Shown here piece after piece: positions 14,962 to 23,477 of a stretch of DNA of 47,468 nt. Origin of the DNA: Lachnoclostridium sp. UBA903 (GTDB lineage Bacteria; Bacillota; Clostridia; Lachnospirales; Lachnospiraceae); assembly GCA_002294045.1 (NCBI GenBank), contig DBEP01000076.1:1-47468 (forward strand), given 5' to 3'. Both the position numbers and the translations under genes were made by a program. Position 1 is the first letter of the stretch; each line of letters begins with the position of its first letter. The notes under the pieces were generated by a model that was given only the letters and a program-made list of their open reading frames with translations, was not told the DNA's origin and made no database searches.

Positions 14962-15000
14962 AGTGAACATTTATCAGGTGTTTTTAAAATATTCACTTTT
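14962..15000 (+). other. Hairpin with short T run between grpE and dnaK
   Basis: Bases 14962-14972 pair with 14987-14997 (one mismatch) and are followed by TTTT. It may be a leaky terminator or an mRNA processing or stability element that sets dnaK expression apart from grpE. Confidence 0.4.
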
Positions 15001-15047
15001 AACATATTAACAATAAATAATTGAATTTTTTATAGGAGGAATATATT

Positions 15048-16907
15048 ATGGGTAAAATCATAGGAATTGACTTAGGTACAACAAACTCATGTGTTGCAGT
15101 TATGGAAGGCGGAAAGCCTGTAGTTATAGCCAATACGGAAGGTGCCAGAACCACCCCGTCCGTTGTTGCCTTTACAAAAACAGGAGAGAGATTAGTTGGT
15201 GAACCTGCAAAACGTCAGGCAGTTACCAATTCAGATAAAACCATATCTTCTATTAAGAGACATATGGGAACTGATTACAGGGTAAATATCGATGACAAAA
15301 AATATTCACCGCAGGAAATCTCCGCAATGATATTACAGAAGATGAAGGCAGACGCGGAAAGCTACCTGGGCGAAAAGGTTACGGAAGCGGTAATTACCGT
15401 TCCTGCTTATTTTAACGATGCCCAGAGACAGGCTACAAAAGATGCGGGTAAAATTGCCGGTCTGGATGTAAAGAGAATTATTAACGAGCCTACGGCGGCA
15501 GCCTTAGCTTATGGTCTTGATAATGAACATGAGCAGAAAATCATGGTATACGACTTAGGCGGCGGTACTTTCGATGTATCCATTATTGAAATAGGTGACG
15601 GCGTTATTGAAGTTTTGGCTACCTCCGGTGATAACAGGCTTGGCGGTGATGACTTTGATGAAAGAATTACGAGATACATGATTGATGAATTCAAGAAAAC
15701 CGATGGTGTTGACTTATCCCTTGATAAGATGGCTCTTCAAAGATTAAAGGAAGCAGCGGAAAAGGCGAAGAAAGAATTATCCTCTGCCACCACCACCAAC
15801 ATTAATCTTCCTTTCATTACTGCTACGGCAGAAGGACCGAAACATTTTGATATGAACTTAACGAGAGCAAAATTTGACGAATTAACCAGCGACTTAGTGG
15901 AAAGAACAACTGCTCCGGTTCAGAATGCATTGAGGGATGCGGGAATTACTGCGTCCGATTTAAAGAAAGTATTACTGGTAGGCGGTTCCACCCGTATACC
16001 TTCGGTTCAGGATAAAGTAAAACAATTAACCGGCCATGAACCATCCAAATCTTTAAATCCGGATGAATGCGTAGCTCTCGGTGCTTCTATCCAGGGAGGT
16101 AAATTAGCCGGCGATGCCGGTGCGGGGGATATTCTCCTTCTTGACGTTACTCCATTGTCCTTAAGTATTGAGACCATGGGCGGTGTGGCAACCAGATTAA
16201 TTGAAAGAAATACAACTATTCCTACCAAAAAGAGTCAGATTTTCTCAACGGCCGCTGATAACCAGAGCGCAGTTGATATAAATGTAGTTCAGGGTGAAAG
16301 ACAGTTCGCCAAAGACAACAAAAGTCTTGGACAATTCAGGCTGGACGGAATTCCGCCGGCAAGAAGAGGGGTTCCTCAGATTGAAGTTACCTTTGATATC
16401 GATGCCAACGGAATTTTAAATGTATCCGCCAAAGATTTGGGTACGGGAAGAGAACAGCATATTACCATAACCGGCGGCTCCAATTTATCCGATACGGATG
16501 TTGAAAAAGCGGTAAAAGAAGCTGCGGAATACGAGGCACAGGATAAGAAACGTAAGGAAGCGGTGGAAACCAGAAATGATGCGGATTCCATGGTATTCCA
16601 GACAGAGAAGGCATTGAAGGAAGTGGGAGATAATATCAGTCCTTCCGATAAGACCAAAGTAGAAGCCGATTTACAGCGTTTAAAAGAATTAATTGAAAAA
16701 TCCAATCCAGAAGTTATGTCCGAAGGCGAAGTAGCCGACATTAAAGCTGCAAAAGAAACCTTGATGGAAAGTGCGCAAGCTCTGTTTGCCAAGGTTTATG
16801 AACAGGCCCAGGCAGCAGGCTCCGGTCCGGCTCCTGATATGTCGGAGGCACAGGGAACAGCCGGTGCTGCCGATGATGTCGTGGACGGAGATTACAAGGA
16901 AGTGTAA
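15048..16907 (+). CDS. dnaK: DnaK, Hsp70 molecular chaperone
   Basis: DnaK is the ATP-dependent Hsp70 chaperone. The protein has 619 residues, normal for Firmicutes, which lack a 24-residue stretch present in E. coli. The ATPase domain shows GIDLGTTNSCVAV at the N-terminus, the Hsp70 signature DLGGGTFDVSI and VLLVGGSTRIP. The substrate domain and helical lid follow, and the tail ends in DVVDGDYKEV. A strong TAGGAGGA RBS precedes the ATG. It is downstream of grpE and upstream of dnaJ, and a terminator at 17030-17071 separates it from dnaJ. Confidence 0.99.
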   Translation: MGKIIGIDLGTTNSCVAVMEGGKPVVIANTEGARTTPSVVAFTKTGERLVGEPAKRQAVTNSDKTISSIKRHMGTDYRVNIDDKKYSPQEISAMILQKMKADAESYLGEKVTEAVITVPAYFNDAQRQATKDAGKIAGLDVKRIINEPTAAALAYGLDNEHEQKIMVYDLGGGTFDVSIIEIGDGVIEVLATSGDNRLGGDDFDERITRYMIDEFKKTDGVDLSLDKMALQRLKEAAEKAKKELSSATTTNINLPFITATAEGPKHFDMNLTRAKFDELTSDLVERTTAPVQNALRDAGITASDLKKVLLVGGSTRIPSVQDKVKQLTGHEPSKSLNPDECVALGASIQGGKLAGDAGAGDILLLDVTPLSLSIETMGGVATRLIERNTTIPTKKSQIFSTAADNQSAVDINVVQGERQFAKDNKSLGQFRLDGIPPARRGVPQIEVTFDIDANGILNVSAKDLGTGREQHITITGGSNLSDTDVEKAVKEAAEYEAQDKKRKEAVETRNDADSMVFQTEKALKEVGDNISPSDKTKVEADLQRLKELIEKSNPEVMSEGEVADIKAAKETLMESAQALFAKVYEQAQAAGSGPAPDMSEAQGTAGAADDVVDGDYKEV

Positions 16908-17029
16908 AAACAGGTTAAACTTTAAATTTAGTTTTAGCTTGACGATTTTATAATAATTCATTACAATAGGATTTGACTTGTCGAATCTAAGAATCAGTAT
17001 AAGGGTTATGGGTCGTCCCGTAACAGTAA

Positions 17030-17071
17030 CAAATAGGCGGTCTAACGACTGCCTATTTGTCAATATTTTTT
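17030..17071 (+). terminator. Rho-independent terminator between dnaK and dnaJ
   Basis: A 13-bp stem (17030-17042 with 17047-17059, one G-U pair) with a 4-base loop is followed within 6 bases by a run of T (17066-17071). It should reduce dnaJ transcription relative to dnaK. Confidence 0.85.
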
Positions 17072-17118
17072 AAATTGTATGATTCATTTTAGAATTCATA
17101 AGGAGGATGGATTAGAGC

Positions 17119-18270
17119 ATGGCAGATAAACGTGATTATTACGAGGTCTTGGGGGTATCCCGCTCAGCGACAGAGGATGATATAAAGAAAGCATACAGAC
17201 AATTGGCAAAAAAGTATCACCCGGATGCCAATCCCGGCGATAAAAATGCGGAGATAAAATTTAAAGAGGCTTCAGAAGCATATGCGGTGTTAAGTGACCA
17301 GGATAAGAGAAGACAGTATGACCAGTTCGGACATTCCGCATTTGACGGCGCTGGCGGTGCCGGCGGATTTGATTTTAACAGTATGGATATGGGTGATATC
17401 TTTGGAGATATTTTCGGGGATTTATTCGGCGGCGGAAGGACCAGAAGAACCAGCAGCGGTCCTATGAAGGGACCTAATGTCCGTACCGGTGTGAGAATTA
17501 CTTTCCAGGAAGCGGTAACCGGCGTTGATAAAGAACTGGAACTGAATTTAAAAGAAGAATGTTCTACCTGTCACGGAACAGGGGCCAAACCGGGTACCAG
17601 TCCGGAAACCTGTAAAAAATGCGGCGGTAAAGGCCAGGTTGTATATACCCAGCAGTCTTTATTCGGGATGGTCCGCAATGTTCAGACCTGCCCGGATTGT
17701 AATGGCACCGGCAAGGTAATAAAGGAAAAATGCACGAACTGCTATGGCTCCGGCTATGTAAGCAGAAAGAAGAAAATACAGGTATCAATTCCGGCAGGGA
17801 TAGATAACGGTCAGAGCATCCGTATCCGTGAAAAGGGGGAACCCGGAATCAACGGCGGGGAAAGAGGAGATCTCCTGGTTGAGGTAACCGTAAGCAGACA
17901 TCCTATTTTTCAGAGACAGGATTATGATATTTATTCCACGGCACCGATTAGTTTTGCCCAGGCAGCCTTGGGCGGAGATGTAAGAATCAGTACGGTAGAC
18001 GGGGAGGTTATTTATACCGTAAAACCGGGAACCCAGACGGATACCAAGGTAAGATTAAAGGGAAAAGGTGTGCCTACCCTGCGTAATAAGCAGGTCAGAG
18101 GCGACCATTATGTTACTTTAGTCGTTCAGGTGCCTGCCAAATTAACTAACGAACAAAAAGAACTGCTGGAAAAATTTGATAACGCAATGAATAAAAGAAG
18201 TGAATCTGATTCGCCGGAACCTGAAAAAGAAAAAGAGAAAGAAAAAGGAAAGAAAAAATTCTGGAAATGA
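17119..18270 (+). CDS. dnaJ: DnaJ, Hsp40 co-chaperone
   Basis: DnaJ delivers substrates to DnaK and stimulates its ATPase. The protein has 383 residues. The J domain (about 1-70) contains the essential HPD in KKYHPDANPG. A Gly/Phe-rich linker follows (about 75-115). Four zinc-binding CxxCxGxG repeats are visible: CSTCHGTG, CKKCGGKG, CPDCNGTG and CTNCYGSG. The C-terminal peptide-binding domains follow. The extreme C-terminus is a short Lys/Glu-rich tail. AAGGAGG lies 16 to 10 bases upstream of the ATG. It ends just before the tandem repeat array. Confidence 0.98.
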   Translation: MADKRDYYEVLGVSRSATEDDIKKAYRQLAKKYHPDANPGDKNAEIKFKEASEAYAVLSDQDKRRQYDQFGHSAFDGAGGAGGFDFNSMDMGDIFGDIFGDLFGGGRTRRTSSGPMKGPNVRTGVRITFQEAVTGVDKELELNLKEECSTCHGTGAKPGTSPETCKKCGGKGQVVYTQQSLFGMVRNVQTCPDCNGTGKVIKEKCTNCYGSGYVSRKKKIQVSIPAGIDNGQSIRIREKGEPGINGGERGDLLVEVTVSRHPIFQRQDYDIYSTAPISFAQAALGGDVRISTVDGEVIYTVKPGTQTDTKVRLKGKGVPTLRNKQVRGDHYVTLVVQVPAKLTNEQKELLEKFDNAMNKRSESDSPEPEKEKEKEKGKKKFWK

Positions 18271-18277
18271 ATTTAAT

Positions 18278-18565
18278 ATACCATGGCCGCAAGCTCCCAT
18301 GGTATGCGCCGCTTTGCGGCGGCGTTGATGCGCACTCACTACGTTCGGCGCAGTATAATGTCTGTTGACATTATACCATGTCCGCAAGCTCCCATGGTAT
18401 GCGCCACTTCGTGGCGTTGATGCGCACTCACTACGTTCGGCGCGGGTATAATGTCTGTTGACATTATACCATGGCCGCAAGCTCCCATGGTATGCGCCGC
18501 TTTGCGGCGTTGATGCGCACTCACTATGTTCGGCGCGGGTATAATGTCGAAGACATTATACCATG
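18278..18565. repeat. Three tandem copies of a ~95-bp multi-hairpin repeat
   Basis: Units start at 18278, 18373 and 18466 (lengths about 95, 93 and 92) and end at about 18557, with a partial fourth start to 18565. Each unit holds several palindromes: CCATG-GCCGCAAGCTC-CCATGG, a GCGCC/GGCGC stem that varies between GCCGCTTTGCGGC and GCCACTTCGTGGC, and a TATAATGTC/GACATTATA stem. The array fills most of the 395-bp gap between dnaJ and prmA and has no gene. Short reverse-strand frames through it are by-products of the repeat. Confidence 0.9.
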
Positions 18566-18665
18566 TTGAAAGAAAAATAATCAGGGAAGGGAACGCCATA
18601 TACGGAATCCTTCAGCTATATGAATGGAAGTATTGCAGGAAAGTCCTGCGGCAGACGGTATAAAG

Positions 18666-19619
18666 ATGAAATGGACTAAATTGACCTTATCAACTGTGGC
18701 GGAAGCTGTAGATCTGATAAGCAATATGCTGAGTGAATCAGGGATAGAAAGCATTGAAATTATTGACAATGTACCGATTACGGAAAAAGAAAAGAAAGCG
18801 ATGTTTATTGATATTCTTCCCGAATTAAATACGGAGGATAAGACTGCTTTTGTAAATTTTTATCTGGAAGAGGGCGATAATTTACAAAGGACCATGGACA
18901 AAATCCGGGCCGGCCTTAAGGAATTGTCGGAATTTACGGATATAGGCAGCGGTTTGATTGAAATATCGGAAACAGAGGACTCGGATTGGATTAATAACTG
19001 GAAAGCATATTTTAAACCGTTCCGTATTGATGAAACCATAGTAATAAAACCGACATGGGAAAAACTGGAGGATACAAAAGATACTGACCTTATAATTGAA
19101 ATCGATCCTGGCGCTGCTTTTGGAACGGGCTCCCACGAAACTACAAAATTGTGTATTCTGGGCATTAAAAAATATGGGAAAGATGGAATGAAGCTATTGG
19201 ATGTTGGCTGCGGAAGCGGAATCTTATCCATCATCGGCGCTAAATTAGGGGCTTGTAAGGTACTGGGTATCGATATTGACCCTTATGCGGCAAAAGCAGC
19301 ATATGAAAATGCAGAAGTAAATCATATCAGCCCTGAAACGTTAAATATTTTAAGCGGCGATATTGTTACGGATGAGGATTTCCGGAAAAAGATAGGTCTT
19401 GAATGCTATGACATGGCGGTAGCCAATATTTTAGCCGATATTATCATACCGTTATCTGCGGTAATCGGGCAGCATATAAAGCCGGGCGGAATTTTTATCA
19501 GTTCAGGAATTCTTAACACCCAAAAAGAAACCGTAAAAGAAGCAATTATAAACAGCGGATTTAAAATCCTTGAAATAAATGAAATGGGAGACTGGCTCCT
19601 GATTGTTGCACAAAAATAG
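18666..19619 (+). CDS. prmA: PrmA, ribosomal protein L11 methyltransferase
   Basis: PrmA trimethylates ribosomal protein L11 using SAM. The protein has 317 residues, normal length. The N-terminal L11-recognition domain begins MKWTKLTLST. The SAM-binding motif is LLDVGCGSGILSI, and the catalytic-site motif is VANILADI. I chose the ATG at 18666 because the family begins near MKW; an in-frame ATG at 18624 is possible and neither has a strong RBS. It follows dnaJ as in Bacillus and precedes rsmE, with repeats on either side. Confidence 0.95.
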   Translation: MKWTKLTLSTVAEAVDLISNMLSESGIESIEIIDNVPITEKEKKAMFIDILPELNTEDKTAFVNFYLEEGDNLQRTMDKIRAGLKELSEFTDIGSGLIEISETEDSDWINNWKAYFKPFRIDETIVIKPTWEKLEDTKDTDLIIEIDPGAAFGTGSHETTKLCILGIKKYGKDGMKLLDVGCGSGILSIIGAKLGACKVLGIDIDPYAAKAAYENAEVNHISPETLNILSGDIVTDEDFRKKIGLECYDMAVANILADIIIPLSAVIGQHIKPGGIFISSGILNTQKETVKEAIINSGFKILEINEMGDWLLIVAQK

Positions 19620-19628
19620 CGGATGCAG

Positions 19629-19732
19629 TATACTATGAAATAAAACACATTTCACACTTATTATTTAGGCAGTATCGCAAGCAAGCTTGCGATATGCATG
19701 GGTATAGTGTGAAATAAAATGCATTTCACACA
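19629..19732 (+). repeat. Two-hairpin dispersed repeat, copy A
   Basis: This copy lies between prmA and rsmE. It contains the shared core TATCGCAAG-CAAG-CTTGCGATA (19673-19694), preceded by TTATTATTTAGGCAG and a GTGTGAAAT/ATTTCACAC-type element. A second GTGTGAAAT...ATTTCACAC hairpin follows the core (to 19732), which the other copies lack. Other copies are at about 32321, 40689 and 42311. Confidence 0.85.
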
Positions 19733-19753
19733 TGAGAAAGGTATGGTGCCGTC

Positions 19754-20494
19754 ATGTACCGTTTCTATGTAAAACCGGATCAGATTGGTGAAGGAGTTAT
19801 AAAAATTAACGGGTCAGATGTTAATCACATAAAAAATGTACTGCGGATGAAGCCCGGGGAGAAAATAATTATTTGCAATGGACAAGGAAAAGATTTTTAT
19901 TGTATAATAAAGAATGAATCGGACGGACAAATTACGGCCGAAATTCTTAAAACGCAGGATACGGATACGGAACTGGAAGGGAAGCTGTATCTGTTTCAGG
20001 GAATTCCCAAAAAAGATAAGATGGAATGGATAATCCAGAAAGCAGTGGAATTAGGTGTTTATGAAATTATTCCCGTAATGACGAAAAGAACCGTAGTGAA
20101 ACTGGAAGATAAGAAAAGAGAGCTGAAAAAAATAGAACGATGGCAGACAATTGCAGCCAGCGCGGCAAAACAGTCCGGCCGCGGAATAATTCCGGCGGTT
20201 GCAGAAACCAGGTCCTTTAAGGAAGCGCTGATTTATGCAGGAAATTTGGACCATAAAATAATACCTTATGAAAATGCAGAAAATATAACAGAAACAAAAA
20301 ATCTGATAAATAATATAAAAACCGGCGCCAGTGCAGGTATATTCATCGGGCCGGAAGGCGGATTTGAAGAAGAGGAAATAAATCAGGCCAAAGAAGCCGG
20401 ATTTTTACCAATCACCTTAGGCAGAAGGATTCTGCGTACGGAAACAGCCGGCCTTGCTATTTTATCTTTGATAATGATGCAAATGGAAAAATAA
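19754..20494 (+). CDS. rsmE: RsmE, 16S rRNA m3U1498 methyltransferase
   Basis: RsmE methylates U1498 of 16S rRNA. It has 246 residues, the standard length. The N-terminal PUA-like domain (about 1-75) is followed by a SPOUT knotted methyltransferase domain. The SAM-binding knot shows GPEGGFEEEE and LGRRILRTETAGLAIL, both diagnostic. It follows prmA as in Bacillus (yqeT-yqeU). A repeat copy sits in front of it and GAGAAAGG is the likely RBS. Confidence 0.97.
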   Translation: MYRFYVKPDQIGEGVIKINGSDVNHIKNVLRMKPGEKIIICNGQGKDFYCIIKNESDGQITAEILKTQDTDTELEGKLYLFQGIPKKDKMEWIIQKAVELGVYEIIPVMTKRTVVKLEDKKRELKKIERWQTIAASAAKQSGRGIIPAVAETRSFKEALIYAGNLDHKIIPYENAENITETKNLINNIKTGASAGIFIGPEGGFEEEEINQAKEAGFLPITLGRRILRTETAGLAILSLIMMQMEK

Positions 20495-20534
20495 AAATGC
20501 CGGAAAGAATCGATAGGAGATAATAGGAGTTAAA

Positions 20535-21695
20535 ATGGAAGTATATTTGGACAATGCCGCTACCACAAGGGTATTTGATTCAGTTAAAAATATAATGACG
20601 GAAACCTTATGCATGGATTATGGGAATCCCTCTTCCATGCATAAAAAAGGATTCGCTGCGGAACAGTATGTTAAAAATGCAAAGGATATAATTTCGAAAG
20701 CCCTGAAAGCGGAGCCAAAAGAGATTATATTTACATCAGGCGGAACGGAGTCCAATAATATGGCTGTTATCGGGGCTGCTTACGGGAATAAGCGGATGGG
20801 CAACCATATTATTACCACCGCAATCGAACATCCGTCCGTACATAATCCGCTGTTATTTCTTAAGGATAATGGCTTCCGGGTATCTTATATACCGGTGGAT
20901 AACAACGGCAACGTTGTAATGGAGGAGCTGTTAGACGCAGTAGGAGAGGATACCGTCTTAGTATCCGTAATGTATGTGAATAACGAAATTGGTTCGGTAC
21001 AGAACATTAGTGATATCTCCAGACGTATAAAAGAGAAAAAGCCCGGACTTTTATTCCATGTTGATGCCATTCAGGCATTTGGAAAATACAGGATTTACCC
21101 GAAACGGGAAGGGATAGACTTATTGTCCATAAGCGGGCATAAGATACATGGGCCTAAGGGCAGCGGCGTTTTATTTATCCGGGATAAAGTTAAGATAAAA
21201 CCTATTCTGTTTGGCGGAGGCCAGCAGAGGGGGATACGCTCCGGTACGGAGAATGTACCGGCAATCGCGGGAATCGGACAAGCGGTTCATGATATTTATG
21301 AAAACCATGAACAAAAAAGAGATTTTCTGTTCCGCTTAAAAAAATCATTTATTGAGGGTTTAAATCAGATGGAAGGGGTAACCGTTAACTGTGTGGGTAA
21401 CGCACCGGAGGAGACTGCTCCCCATATTGTCAGCGTAAGTTTTGACAAAATCCGGAGTGAAGTATTACTGCACGCACTGGAAGAGAAAGGAATCTATGTT
21501 TCCTCCGGTTCGGCATGTGCTTCCAATCATCCTCAGGTAAGCGGGACACTGAAAGCCATCGGCCTGAGGAAAGATTTGCTGGATTCTACCATACGGTTTA
21601 GTTTTTCTTTTTTTACAACTATGGAAGAAATTGAATATACCATTACTATTCTGAAAGAGCTGGTGCCTGTGCTGAGAAAATACAGCAAGCGTTAG
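20535..21695 (+). CDS. Cysteine desulfurase (NifS/IscS family), likely ThiI partner
   Basis: This PLP enzyme takes sulfur from cysteine as an enzyme-bound persulfide. It has 386 residues. The N-terminus YLDNAATTRVF is typical, the PLP lysine is Lys203 in SGHKIHGPKG, and the catalytic Cys328 lies in the loop SSGSACAS. Since thiI follows directly, it most likely supplies sulfur for 4-thiouridine in tRNA and possibly thiamine, like NifZ of Bacillus. This gene pair interrupts the rsmE-mtaB order found in Bacillus. The stop codon abuts a partial copy of an inverted-repeat element. Confidence 0.94.
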   Translation: MEVYLDNAATTRVFDSVKNIMTETLCMDYGNPSSMHKKGFAAEQYVKNAKDIISKALKAEPKEIIFTSGGTESNNMAVIGAAYGNKRMGNHIITTAIEHPSVHNPLLFLKDNGFRVSYIPVDNNGNVVMEELLDAVGEDTVLVSVMYVNNEIGSVQNISDISRRIKEKKPGLLFHVDAIQAFGKYRIYPKREGIDLLSISGHKIHGPKGSGVLFIRDKVKIKPILFGGGQQRGIRSGTENVPAIAGIGQAVHDIYENHEQKRDFLFRLKKSFIEGLNQMEGVTVNCVGNAPEETAPHIVSVSFDKIRSEVLLHALEEKGIYVSSGSACASNHPQVSGTLKAIGLRKDLLDSTIRFSFSFFTTMEEIEYTITILKELVPVLRKYSKR

Positions 21696-21783
21696 AGTGT
21701 GTTTGAAAAATGCTTGTGCCGGGCTGGATGCTCCACTTTGTGGGAGGCAGGGAGCGATTTTGGGTGCGTAGTGGCTGCTTAAG
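21696..21783 (+). repeat. Half copy of the inverted-repeat element seen at 44303-44462
   Basis: This stretch, which starts GTGTGTTTGAAAAATG just after the desulfurase stop codon, matches the reverse complement of the right arm of the element at 44303-44462. Shared landmarks are TGCTTGTGCCG, TTGTGGGAGGCA and GGAGCGATTTTGGG. Only one arm is present. It fills the gap up to the thiI RBS and creates a false upstream extension of the thiI frame. Confidence 0.7.
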
Positions 21784-21796
21784 GAAAGGACAGAGC

Positions 21797-22972
21797 ATGT
21801 ATAAAGCTTTTTTAATAAAATATGCGGAAATCGGTATTAAAGGGAAAAACAGATATCTATTTGAAAATGCCCTGAGGGACCAAATTAAAAATTCCCTTCG
21901 GAATCTGGGGGATTATATTGTAACCAAAGAACAGGGAAGAATTTATATCGAATGCGGGGAAGGATATGATTATGAAGAGACGGTAAAGGCTCTTCAATGT
22001 GTTTTTGGAATTGCCCAGATATGCCCGGTCATGATTATTGACACCATAGAATGGGAACCCCTGGAAAAAGCAGTCGGAGATTATGTGGAGGACAGATATC
22101 CTGACAGAAGTTTTACTTTTAAGATGGGAGCAAAACGAAGCGATAAAAATTATCCCATGACTTCTCCTGAGATATGTGTGGAAATGGGGGCCTATTTACT
22201 TCGCCGTTTTCCGGAAATGAAAGTGGATGTCCATAATCCTTCCGTACGGATCATGGTGGAAGTCAGAAACAAATCCTATGTGTATTCGGAGATTATCCCG
22301 GGGCCAGGCGGAATGCCGGTAGGAACCAGCGGAAAGGCCATGCTGTTATTATCGGGCGGAATTGACAGCCCGGTAGCGGGATATATGACAGCCAAAAGAG
22401 GTGTTACCATTGAGGCGGTATATTTTCATGCACCTCCTTATACCAGTGAAAGAGCGAAACAAAAGGTAGTTGATCTGGCCGGTCTGATATCCAGATATAC
22501 GGGTCCTATCAGGCTTCATGTAGTTAATTTTACGGACATACAGCTTTATATTTATGAAAAATGCCCTCACGATGAATTAACCATTATTATGCGCCGATAC
22601 ATGATGCGTATTGCCGAAAGAATTGCCGGGGAGTCAGACTGTCTCGGACTGATTACCGGCGAGAGTATCGGACAGGTGGCCAGCCAGACACTGCACAGCC
22701 TGGCTTCCACCAATGAAGTCTGCACTATGCCGGTTTACCGTCCGTTAATAGCCTTTGATAAGCAGGACATAGTTGACGTAGCAGAAAAGATTAATACGTA
22801 TGAAACTTCCATACTGCCTTACGAGGATTGCTGTACCATATTTGTTGCCAAGCATCCGGTAACAAAGCCTAACTTAAAGGTAATACGTAATTCGGAAAGG
22901 TGCCTGGAAGAAAAAATAGATGAAATGCTTAAAACAGCAATAGAAACCAGAGAAATTCTAAATGTGCAATAG
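21797..22972 (+). CDS. thiI: ThiI, tRNA 4-thiouridine sulfurtransferase
   Basis: ThiI activates U8 of tRNA by adenylation and inserts sulfur. The protein has 391 residues: an N-terminal ferredoxin-like/THUMP region (about 1-165) and a PP-loop ATPase domain with LSGGIDSPVAGY from residue 185. The C-terminal rhodanese domain of E. coli ThiI is absent, the normal form in Firmicutes, where the partner desulfurase supplies sulfur. The ATG at 21797 follows AAGGAAAGGA; the longer frame from 21710 is made by the repeat. It forms an operon with the cysteine desulfurase. Confidence 0.96.
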   Translation: MYKAFLIKYAEIGIKGKNRYLFENALRDQIKNSLRNLGDYIVTKEQGRIYIECGEGYDYEETVKALQCVFGIAQICPVMIIDTIEWEPLEKAVGDYVEDRYPDRSFTFKMGAKRSDKNYPMTSPEICVEMGAYLLRRFPEMKVDVHNPSVRIMVEVRNKSYVYSEIIPGPGGMPVGTSGKAMLLLSGGIDSPVAGYMTAKRGVTIEAVYFHAPPYTSERAKQKVVDLAGLISRYTGPIRLHVVNFTDIQLYIYEKCPHDELTIIMRRYMMRIAERIAGESDCLGLITGESIGQVASQTLHSLASTNEVCTMPVYRPLIAFDKQDIVDVAEKINTYETSILPYEDCCTIFVAKHPVTKPNLKVIRNSERCLEEKIDEMLKTAIETREILNVQ

Positions 22973-22997
22973 GACGAAGGACAAACCTTCCTATGAG

Positions 22998-23027
22998 ATA
23001 AAAAAAAGAGGATACCAAAGTATCCCC
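22998..23027 (-). terminator. Rho-independent terminator of the HPr-like gene
   Basis: On the minus strand a GGATAC/GTATCC stem (23010-23015 with 23020-23025) is followed by a run of T (A run at 22999-23007 on the given strand). It lies just after the HPr-like stop codon. Confidence 0.75.
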
Positions 23028-23048
23028 CGCTAAGTAACTTGAAACCTG

Positions 23049-23282
23049 TTATTCAACAATATAAGGTTTTAAAACACTAAGAATTTTATCAACGTTATCT
23101 TCACTATGGATATTTAAATCAATAGGTTTAGATAAATCCAAACTGAAAATGCCCATGATTGATTTGGCATCAATAACATATCTGCCGGAAACTAAATCAA
23201 AATCGGAATCAAATTTAGTTACGTCATTTACGAAGGATTTAACCTTATCAATTGAATTGAGAGAGATTTTAACGGTTTTCAT
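23049..23282 (-). CDS. HPr-like protein lacking the active-site histidine
   Basis: This 77-residue protein has the size and fold signature of HPr, the phosphocarrier of the PTS. The region around the regulatory serine is well kept: Ser41 in DAKSIMGIFSLDL, matching the HPr(Ser) kinase target KSIMG. The N-terminal loop that should carry His15 (G-x-HARPA) is instead SLNSIDKVKSF, without His. It thus cannot pass phosphate to sugar permeases and resembles Bacillus Crh in logic, a regulatory HPr paralogue that can be serine-phosphorylated. GGAGGAG precedes its start. It is convergent with thiI and divergent from mtaB. Confidence 0.85.
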   Translation of the reverse strand: MKTVKISLNSIDKVKSFVNDVTKFDSDFDLVSGRYVIDAKSIMGIFSLDLSKPIDLNIHSEDNVDKILSVLKPYIVE

Positions 23283-23477
23283 TGCGACTCCTCCTTATAT
23301 ATATATTTTAGTAAAGCCGTAATTACTATACTATCTTTACTACAAGTATATACTACATTTTAGCAATTTAAAAGTCAATATACAAAGTAAATAAAAAAAG
23401 CGGCCAACCAGCACACATTTCACGAAAATTAAGTTTTTGCCGTATAAAAAGAAGTAGTAAATTAAGAAAGGAAACAA

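Noticed and set aside
16925..17029. Possible dnaJ promoter upstream of the dnaK-dnaJ terminator
   Set aside because: TTGACT and TATAAG-like boxes are present but the spacing is 19 bp and they lie before the terminator; too weak to list.
18278..18565. Possible CRISPR array
   Set aside because: The units of about 95 bp are contiguous and similar along their whole length, with no unique spacers and no cas genes.
18142..18599. Overlapping reverse-strand open frames of 86-112 codons
   Set aside because: They are created by the tandem hairpin repeats and the reverse of the dnaJ tail; their proteins are just the repeat unit translated, with no RBS.
21710..21796. N-terminal extension of ThiI
   Set aside because: The sequence belongs to the half repeat element; ThiI homologues begin at the ATG at 21797, which has a strong RBS.
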